DNA of 17,457 nucleotides from Ilumatobacteraceae bacterium (lineage in GTDB: Bacteria > Actinomycetota > Acidimicrobiia > Acidimicrobiales > Ilumatobacteraceae), in assembly GCA_025463305.1 (NCBI GenBank), contig JAOBWK010000028.1:1-17457 (forward strand), written 5' to 3'. Position 1 is the first letter of the stretch; every line of letters starts with the position of its first letter. Position numbers and translations under genes: made by a program. Below are positions 11,852 through 17,457 of this stretch, in pieces. The notes beneath the pieces were generated by a model. It ran no database searches, was not told where the DNA came from, and saw only the letters and a list, made by a program, of their open reading frames with translations.

Positions 11852-13981
11852 GTGCTGATCCATCTGGTCGGAGCTCGCGCCAGCGTGGTGGTGGACCTCG
11901 CCACCGGTGTGCCCACGGTGCGCCACTGGGGTGCCCGCCTGGAGCCCGACACCGATCTCGATGCTGCGTTCGCCGTCCTCGAGCGACCGATCGTGCACGG
12001 CATGCTCGACATCGAGGCGCCGGTGTCGCTCGTGCCCGAGCACGCGCTCGGGTACCCCGGACGGCCCGGGCTCGCCGGGCATCGCCGCGCCGGGCGCGAC
12101 TGGTCGGCCCGCTTCGAGCCCGTGTCGCACGAGATCGTGGTGGGCGTCGGCGTCACCACGCTGACGGCCATCGCCAACGACCCCGTCGCGCAGCTGACGC
12201 TGACATCGGTCGTCGAGCTCGGTGAGGTCCTGCGCGTCCAGCTCACCATCGCCAACGACCATCCGAGCGAGCGGTACCTGTTCGATCGCCTCGACCCCAC
12301 GCTGCCACTGCCCGCGCACACCGACGAGCTGCTGACCTTCACCGGGCGTTGGACGCGCGAGATGCATCCGCATCGGGTCGCGTTCCGACACGGAGCGGTG
12401 ACGGCCGAGAACCGCACCGGCCGTACCTCGCACGAGCACCCGCCGTTGGTCTTCGCCGGCACCCACGGCTTCGGCGAGTGGGCGGGCGAGGTGTGGGGCG
12501 TTCACCTGGCGTGGAGCGGCAACCATGCGATGCTCGCCGAGGTGCTGCCCGACGGCCGGCGCTCGGTGCAGATGGGCGAGCTGTTCCACCCCGGCGAGAT
12601 GTCGCTGCGGCCCGGTGAGTCGTACACCACGCCGGAGGTCATCGGCTCCTACTCGCCGAACGGCCTCACCGAAGCGTCGTGGGGCTTCCATCGCGCGCTG
12701 CGCGCCCGGCCCCAGCATCCGTCGCCGGCGCGACCACGACCGGTGCTGCTCAACACGTGGGAGGCCGTGTACTTCGATCACGACGCGGCGACGTTGCGCG
12801 AGCTGGCCGACGTCGCGGCCGCGATCGGCATCGAGCGGTTCGTGCTCGACGACGGCTGGTTCGGCTCGCGGCGCGACGACACGAGTGGGCTCGGCGATTG
12901 GCACGTCTCGGCGGACGCCCATCCGGAGGGCCTCGCGCCGCTGATCGCCCACGTGCGCGAGCTCGGGATGGACTTCGGGATCTGGGTCGAGCCGGAGATG
13001 GTCAACCCCGACAGCGACCTCCACCGCGCCCATCCGGAGTGGGCCTTGGCGACGCCGGGCTACGAGCCCGTGCTCGGCCGCCAGCAGCTCGTGCTGAACC
13101 TCGCGATCCCCGATGCGTTCCAGCACATCCTCGGCGCGCTCGACGCGCTGCTCGGCGATCACGACATCGCGTTCGTGAAGTGGGACATGAACCGCAACCA
13201 CGCGCAGGGCAGCGGCGGGCACGGCGCGGCAGGTGCGCACGAGCAGACGCTGGCGCTCTACCGGCTGCTCGACGAGCTGCGCTCACGCCATCCCGGCGTC
13301 GAGTTCGAGAGCTGCGCGTCGGGTGGTGGGCGGATCGATCACGAGATCCTCCGCCGCGCCGAGCGGGTCTGGACGAGTGACTCGAACGACGCGCTCGAGC
13401 GTCAGGTGATCCAACGCGGCGCGTCGATGTTCATCCCGCCGGAGGTGATGGGCGCACACATCGGCCCGCGCCGCGCCCACACCACGGGTCGCCAGCACTC
13501 GCTCGGTTTCCGTGCGATCACGGCGATGTTCGGCCACCTCGGCGTGGAGTGGAACGTGCTCCGTCTGCGCGACGACGAGCGCGCCGCCCTGGCCGCCGTC
13601 ATCGCGTTGCACAAGCGGTTCCGGCACCTGCTCCACAGTGGCGACGTCGTGCGCTTCGACTCGGCCGACGGCGCCGCGTTCGCACACGGGGTGTACGCAC
13701 GCGACCGGGGCGAGGCACTCGTCGCGGTCGCGCAGCTCACGACGGCCGCCGCGCTCGCTCCCGCACCGGTGCGGCTCCCCGGCCTCGACCCCGTCCGCCG
13801 CTACCGCGTCCAGCGGATCGCGATGCCCGACGACGCCAGCGTGCTCGGCCCGACCCGCGTGCCACCGGCGTGGCTGGCTGGCGAAGCGGAGGTCGGTGGA
13901 CGCGACCTCGAGGTGCTCGGCCTGCAGCTGCCCGCGATGCAGCCCGAGACGGCGATGCTGCTCCACCTCCACGCGGTCTGA
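11852..13981 (+). CDS. Alpha-galactosidase, glycoside hydrolase family 36
   Basis: The 709-aa enzyme should cleave alpha-1,6-linked galactose from melibiose, raffinose or related galactosides with retention of configuration. The N-terminal ~310 residues form the beta-sandwich domain, followed by the (beta/alpha)8 barrel. Barrel motifs seen are LDDGWFG (D333, D334, W336), FGIWVEPEMVNPDS (~372-385), the nucleophile D445 in FVKWDMNR, ESCASGGGR, and the acid/base D510 in WTSDSND. The last ~100 residues are the C-terminal beta domain. No signal peptide is present, so the substrate must be imported; no transporter lies within the window. Length and motifs match GH36 of bacterial AgaA type. The GTG start is set by the -10 box; little could be added upstream without entering galT. 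Confidence 0.95.
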   Translation: MLIHLVGARASVVVDLATGVPTVRHWGARLEPDTDLDAAFAVLERPIVHGMLDIEAPVSLVPEHALGYPGRPGLAGHRRAGRDWSARFEPVSHEIVVGVGVTTLTAIANDPVAQLTLTSVVELGEVLRVQLTIANDHPSERYLFDRLDPTLPLPAHTDELLTFTGRWTREMHPHRVAFRHGAVTAENRTGRTSHEHPPLVFAGTHGFGEWAGEVWGVHLAWSGNHAMLAEVLPDGRRSVQMGELFHPGEMSLRPGESYTTPEVIGSYSPNGLTEASWGFHRALRARPQHPSPARPRPVLLNTWEAVYFDHDAATLRELADVAAAIGIERFVLDDGWFGSRRDDTSGLGDWHVSADAHPEGLAPLIAHVRELGMDFGIWVEPEMVNPDSDLHRAHPEWALATPGYEPVLGRQQLVLNLAIPDAFQHILGALDALLGDHDIAFVKWDMNRNHAQGSGGHGAAGAHEQTLALYRLLDELRSRHPGVEFESCASGGGRIDHEILRRAERVWTSDSNDALERQVIQRGASMFIPPEVMGAHIGPRRAHTTGRQHSLGFRAITAMFGHLGVEWNVLRLRDDERAALAAVIALHKRFRHLLHSGDVVRFDSADGAAFAHGVYARDRGEALVAVAQLTTAAALAPAPVRLPGLDPVRRYRVQRIAMPDDASVLGPTRVPPAWLAGEAEVGGRDLEVLGLQLPAMQPETAMLLHLHAV

Positions 13982-14042
13982 CACCGCGACGCTCCGATGG
14001 GCGCGGTCAGGTGATCGCTGGCCGCGCGCGGTCGAGGTCTGC

Positions 14043-14048
14043 CAAGCT
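14043..14048 (+). promoter_or_regulatory. Weak -10-like box before the membrane protein gene
   Basis: CAAGCT lies six bases before the ATG at 14055, in the position seen for other genes here, but the first base does not fit TANNNT. Included at low confidence because of position only. Confidence 0.25.
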
Positions 14049-14054
14049 GCACGG

Positions 14055-14561
14055 ATGAAGTCCACCCCCGTACCGCCGCCGGACGGCAACGTCCGCTACG
14101 ACCAGTACGGGTTCATCGTCCCCCCGAAGCCACCGCGACCCGTCGCCGTGCTCGGCGCGGTCCTGCTGATGGTGGGCGGCGCGCTGCACATCCTCGGCGT
14201 GTTCCTGCCGTGGTACCAGGGCAGCGGCGTGGCCAGCCTGAAGGGGATGGACTCGTTCTACACGGTCGACGGCAACGGCTTCATCGACGCCCCGGGCAAG
14301 GTCTGGCTCGTCGTCGGCGGGCTGCTGTTCGCGCTCGGCATCGCCACGTACGCGGGCGGTCGTCGCGTCGGCGTCGCGGCTGCGGCCGTGATCGTCGGCG
14401 TCATCGGGCTGTTCAGCGCGATCCTCGGGTTCGGCGTCGTCAAGAACCAGCACTCAGCGGTGGGCACGGGCGATGTCGGTCCGGGCGTGGTCATCGGCAC
14501 GCTCGGGATCCTCATCGCGCTCGCCGGTGGCATCCAGGTCCTGTCGAAGCGCCGTCGCTGA
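14055..14561 (+). CDS. Hypothetical four-helix membrane protein
   Basis: I do not recognise a characterised family. The 168-aa protein starts with a Pro-rich cytosolic-looking segment (residues 1-29, including VPPKPPRP) and then has four predicted transmembrane helices at about 30-51, 83-101, 105-129 and 142-163, ending in a basic KRRR. The loop between helices 1 and 2 (52-82) contains PWYQGSG and a Gly/Asp-rich stretch and is probably extracytoplasmic by the positive-inside rule, with the basic GGRR at 101-104 and the KRRR tail inside. Small four-helix proteins of this layout are common in actinobacteria. It sits alone between the alpha-galactosidase and gatC and may not be functionally linked to either. 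Confidence 0.75.
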   Translation: MKSTPVPPPDGNVRYDQYGFIVPPKPPRPVAVLGAVLLMVGGALHILGVFLPWYQGSGVASLKGMDSFYTVDGNGFIDAPGKVWLVVGGLLFALGIATYAGGRRVGVAAAAVIVGVIGLFSAILGFGVVKNQHSAVGTGDVGPGVVIGTLGILIALAGGIQVLSKRRR

Positions 14562-14610
14562 ACCGGGCACGCCCACCGGAATGGGCAGGGCCGTCGGGGG
14601 CCCGCACCTC

Positions 14611-14616
14611 TAGCAT
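14611..14616 (+). promoter_or_regulatory. -10 box of the gatCAB operon (leaderless type)
   Basis: TAGCAT, followed by seven bases and the GTG that starts gatC at 14624. This marks the likely single promoter for the operon. Confidence 0.55.
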
Positions 14617-14623
14617 CGTGGGT

Positions 14624-14926
14624 GTGTCTGACCGGATCACCACTGCCGATGTCGTGAAGGTGGCCAAGCTGGCCCGCCTCGACATCACCCCCGAGACCCT
14701 CGAACGCACCACGGCGCAGCTCGCTGGGATGCTCGAGCACTTCGCCGACATCGACGCCCTCCAGCTCGACGACGTGCAGCCGATGACCCAGCCGTACCCG
14801 CTGCAGAACGTGTTCCGCGAAGACGTCGTGCGGCCGAGCCTCGACCGCGCCGAAGTCCTCGCGGCTGCACCGTCGGCCGAGGACGGGCGCTTCCGCGTCC
14901 CGCCGATCCTGGGTCTCGACGGATGA
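14624..14926 (+). CDS. gatC: Asp/Glu-tRNA amidotransferase subunit C
   Basis: GatC is the small subunit of the GatCAB amidotransferase; it wraps between GatA and GatB and helps GatA fold. The 100-aa product has the usual length and landmarks: [15 protein letters not shown] near 11-25 as the first helix, [19 protein letters not shown] in the middle, and the C-terminal REDVVRPSL followed by FRVPPILG. The GTG at 14624 is chosen because it yields the standard N-terminus and follows TAGCAT by seven bases. Its TGA overlaps the gatA start as ATGA, so the genes are coupled. Confidence 0.95.
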   Translation: MSDRITTADVVKVAKLARLDITPETLERTTAQLAGMLEHFADIDALQLDDVQPMTQPYPLQNVFREDVVRPSLDRAEVLAAAPSAEDGRFRVPPILGLDG

Positions 14927-16368
14927 GCGACGTCACGCCCTTCTCCGCTCCCCTGTCCGCCGCGCAGATCGCGGCCGGCGTGCGGGCCGGCACCGTCAGC
15001 GCCGTCGACGTGCTCGAGCAGCACCTCGGCCGGATCACCGCCCGCGAGGGCGACGTCCACGCGTTCAACCTGGTGATGGCCGACGAGGCCCGCGCCGCGG
15101 CTGCCGCCATCGACGACGCGGTCAAGGCCGGCAACGATCCCGGCCCACTCGCCGGGGTGCCACTCGCGCTGAAGGACAACATGTGCACGCGGGGCGTGCC
15201 GACGACGTGCTCGTCGAAGATCCTCGAGGGTTGGAAACCGCCGTACGACGCCACCGTCGTCACCAAGCTCGCCGCCGCCGGCGCCGTCACCGTCGGCAAG
15301 ACGAACCTCGACGAGTTCGCGATGGGCTCCAGCACCGAGAACAGCGCCTTCGGCCCCACCCGCAACCCGCTGGACCTGAACCGGGTGCCCGGCGGCTCGA
15401 GCGGTGGCAGCGCCGCCGCGGTCGCGGCCGGCTTCGCCAGCGTCAGCCTCGGCAGCGACACCGGCGGCTCGATCCGCCAGCCCGCCGCGCTCTGCGGCGT
15501 CGTCGGCGTGAAGCCGACGTACGGCTACGTCAGCCGCTACGGGCTCGTCGCGTTCGCCAGCTCACTCGACCAGATCGGTCCGTTCACGGCCAACGTCGAG
15601 GACGCCGCGCTGTTGATGGACGTCATCGGTGGGCACGATCCCATGGACTCGACGTCCATCCCCGAGCCCCAGCCGTCGCTGCTGGAGGCCATCTCCCAGG
15701 GCGTCGAGGGGCTGCGCGTCGGCCGCATCACCGACCTGCCCCAGGGCGCCGATCCCGACGTCGTCGAGCGGCTCGAGCTCGCGTTCGAAGCGCTCCAGGC
15801 CGCCGGCGCCACCATCGTCGACGTCGAGGTGCCGGCCTTCGGCTACGGCCTCACCGCCTACTACCTCATCGCCCCGTCGGAGGCGAGCAGCAACCTCGCC
15901 CGCTACGACGGCGTGCGCTACGGCATGCGCGTCGACGCCCCGGACACGAACGCGATGTACTCGGCCACCCGCGCCGCCGGATTCGGCGAAGAGGTGCAGC
16001 GCCGCATCATGCTCGGCACGTACGCACTCAGCGCCGGCTACTACGACGCGTACTACGGCAAGGCGCTGAAGGTCCGCCGGCTGATCGCCGACGACTTCGA
16101 CCGCGCCTACACCAAGGCCGACGTGCTGCTCACGCCGACGTCGCCGACGGTGGCGTTCGAGTTCGGCTCGAAGGGCGACGATCCGCTGGCGATGTACCTG
16201 TGCGACGTGTACACGATCCCCACCAACCTCGCCGGCCATCCGGGCATGAGCGTCCCGTACGGCACCGGCCAGCACGGCCTGCCGATCGGCGTGCAGATCC
16301 TCGCCGGCACGCTCGGCGAGCCGCAGATGTTCCGGGCCGGAGCCGCCCTCGAGAGGAGCCTCGCATGA
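14923..16368 (+). CDS. gatA: Asp/Glu-tRNA amidotransferase subunit A (glutaminase/amidase)
   Basis: GatA hydrolyses glutamine and feeds ammonia to GatB for amidation of Glu-tRNA(Gln) and/or Asp-tRNA(Asn). The 481-aa protein is full length, with the Ser-cisSer-Lys triad intact: K84 (ALKDN), S159 in the GGSSGGS amidase signature (157-163) and S183 in [23 protein letters not shown] is the normal segment after it. The spacing between the three residues (75 and 24) matches characterised GatA. It begins in an ATGA overlap with gatC and ends in an ATGA overlap with gatB, as expected for a stoichiometric complex. Nothing is unusual in this gene, which makes the lesion in gatB stand out. Confidence 0.97.
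   Translation: MSDVTPFSAPLSAAQIAAGVRAGTVSAVDVLEQHLGRITAREGDVHAFNLVMADEARAAAAAIDDAVKAGNDPGPLAGVPLALKDNMCTRGVPTTCSSKILEGWKPPYDATVVTKLAAAGAVTVGKTNLDEFAMGSSTENSAFGPTRNPLDLNRVPGGSSGGSAAAVAAGFASVSLGSDTGGSIRQPAALCGVVGVKPTYGYVSRYGLVAFASSLDQIGPFTANVEDAALLMDVIGGHDPMDSTSIPEPQPSLLEAISQGVEGLRVGRITDLPQGADPDVVERLELAFEALQAAGATIVDVEVPAFGYGLTAYYLIAPSEASSNLARYDGVRYGMRVDAPDTNAMYSATRAAGFGEEVQRRIMLGTYALSAGYYDAYYGKALKVRRLIADDFDRAYTKADVLLTPTSPTVAFEFGSKGDDPLAMYLCDVYTIPTNLAGHPGMSVPYGTGQHGLPIGVQILAGTLGEPQMFRAGAALERSLA
16351..16358 (+). promoter_or_regulatory. Ribosome binding site of gatB
   Basis: GAGAGGAG, six bases before the gatB ATG, inside the last codons of gatA. It is the clearest Shine-Dalgarno in the window and contrasts with the first genes of transcripts, which mostly have none. 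Confidence 0.65.
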
Positions 16369-17457
16369 GCACCACCACCTCACCCGCCGCCCCGTCGGTG
16401 ATGAACCCCACGCCGGGCAACGTCTACACGGCCGGGCCGGCCACCGGCAACGAGATCCTGATCGACGGCTACGAGCTGGTCGTCGGGCTCGAGGTGCACG
16501 TCGAGCTGGCCACCGCGACGAAGCTGTTCAGCGCGAGCGCGAACCACTTCGGCGACGAGCCGAACACCAACATCGATCCCGTCACGCTCGGCCTCCCCGG
16601 CGCACTGCCGGTGCTGAACCGCCAGGCGGTCGAGCTGGCGATGCGCATCGGCACGGCGCTCAACTGCACGATCCAGCCGTGCGTGTTCCACCGCAAGAAC
16701 TACTTCTACCCCTACATGCCGAAGGCGTAACAGATCAGCCAGTACGACCAGCCGCTGAACGTCGACGGCTGGCTCGAGCTGCCCGGCGGCAAGCGGATCG
16801 GCGTCGAGCGCGCCCACCTCGAAGAGGACACCGGAAAGAGCACTCACTTCGGTGGCGCCGGTGGCCGCATCCACGGCAGCACGTACTCGCTGATCGACTT
16901 CAACCGCGCCGGTGTGCCGCTGGTCGAGATCGTCAGCCGCCCCGACATCCGCACGTCCGAGGAAGCACGCGAGTACGTGAGCGAGCTCCGCGGCATCCTC
17001 CTCGCCGTCGAGGCCAGCGACGCGAAGATGGAAGAGGGCAGCATGCGCTGCGACGCGAACGTCAGTGTCCACAAGCCGGGCGAGCCATACGGCACGCGCT
17101 GCGAGATCAAGAACGTGAACAGCATCCGCTCGCTCGGCAAGGCCATCGACTACGAGGCCCGTCGCCAGATCGACCTGATCGAGACCGGCGAGAAGGTCCG
17201 CCAGGAGACCCGCCACTGGGACGAGAACGACGGCCGCACGCACACCCTGCGCACCAAGGAAGATGCGGATGATTACCGCTACTTCCTCGAGCCCGACCTC
17301 GTGCCGCTCGTGCCGTCGGAGTCGTGGATCAAGGACATCCAGGACTCGATGCCGATGCTGCCGACCGCGCGTCGCAAGCGCCTCGCAGCCGCCACCGGAG
17401 CTCCGCCCGACGGTGAGGCCGTGATGGTCGTCGTCGAGCGCGGCCAGGACGACTACG
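16365..17457 (+). pseudogene. gatB: Asp/Glu-tRNA amidotransferase subunit B, interrupted by in-frame TAA and cut by window end
   Basis: GatB phosphorylates and then amidates the misacylated tRNA. A good ribosome binding site (GAGAGGAG, 16351-16358) precedes the ATG at 16365. After a ~35-residue tail come [16 protein letters not shown] and FHRKNYFYP, all standard. Codon 122 is then TAA (16728-16730), where the family has tyrosine in the motif YPDMPKGYQIS. The reading frame continues undamaged after the stop for 242 codons to the window end, with strong GatB sequence: QISQYDQPL, GVERAHLEEDTGKS, the PROSITE-like LIDFNRAGVPLVEIVS, and EIKNVNSIRSLGKAI. Two neighbouring positions are also unusual (Asp to Tyr, Gly to Ala). 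It may be a true nonsense mutation, a sequencing or assembly error, or a read-through site. Read as two pieces, the first is 121 aa. Confidence 0.85.

Noticed and set aside
13982..14054. GC-rich inverted repeats (ACCGCG/CGCGGT and CCGCGCGCGG) after the alpha-galactosidase gene
   Set aside because: The stems are six bases or lack a loop, and are not distinguishable from background composition; not called as a terminator.
16728..16730. Genetic-code change reading TAA as an amino acid
   Set aside because: A single TAA with other substitutions beside it is far better explained by mutation or sequencing error; nothing else in the window supports reassignment.
1..17457. Mobile elements, CRISPR arrays, tRNA/rRNA genes or defence systems
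   Set aside because: I found no transposase, terminal repeats, spaced direct repeats, tRNA-like segments or defence genes; all space is filled by metabolic and housekeeping genes.

Overview
The window is strongly GC-rich, densely packed DNA with third-position GC bias, many GTG starts, TGA as the usual stop and almost no intergenic space. The gene families (an Lgt with a long acidic tail, [2Fe-2S]-type IlvD, GatCAB, a TPR/HD-GYP protein, a 7Fe/8Fe-type ferredoxin) and the start-codon architecture fit a high-GC actinobacterium. My best guess is Acidimicrobiia (Ilumatobacter-like), but that placement is inference. It reads as ordinary chromosome: I see no tRNA, rRNA, CRISPR array, IS element or phage gene, and no gene-free stretch longer than about 165 bases.

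Layout. 1-448 is the 3' end of an acyl-CoA dehydrogenase gene. It converges on a minus-strand pair, ilvD followed by a small pentapeptide-repeat gene, with a strong hairpin between the two transcripts (455-489). ilvD is divergent from a threonine/serine dehydratase-like PLP enzyme (2673-3638). Next come a minus-strand amidohydrolase-fold protein lacking the usual metal ligands (3646-4524), a divergent YbaK-type Cys-tRNA(Pro) deacylase (4564-5106), and a minus-strand membrane M48 peptidase (5125-6057). A 165-base AT-richer divergent region separates M48 from a TPR/HD-GYP c-di-GMP phosphodiesterase candidate (6223-7938). A ferredoxin (7975-8286) follows, then a cluster of overlapping genes: alpha/beta hydrolase, lgt and an enoyl-CoA hydratase (8353-10974). 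A Leloir/galactoside pair follows, galT on minus and a GH36 alpha-galactosidase on plus, back to back. The window ends with a four-helix membrane protein and the gatC-gatA-gatB operon, whose gatB runs off the end.

Functional links. IlvD and the dehydratase could both serve isoleucine synthesis. GH36 releases galactose, which GalT could process after phosphorylation, although no galK or galE is in the window. GatCAB amidates misacylated Glu-tRNA(Gln)/Asp-tRNA(Asn).

The two most notable observations are these. First, about eleven of the thirteen transcript-heading genes have a TANNNT-like -10 box ending only 6-8 bases before the start codon, which is what leaderless mRNAs require. In two places the resulting divergent promoters overlap, most tightly in the 25-base galT/alpha-galactosidase gap. 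Second, gatB, normally essential when this pathway is used, carries an in-frame TAA inside its most conserved motif, next to two other substitutions at conserved positions, while the reading frame stays intact to the end of the window.
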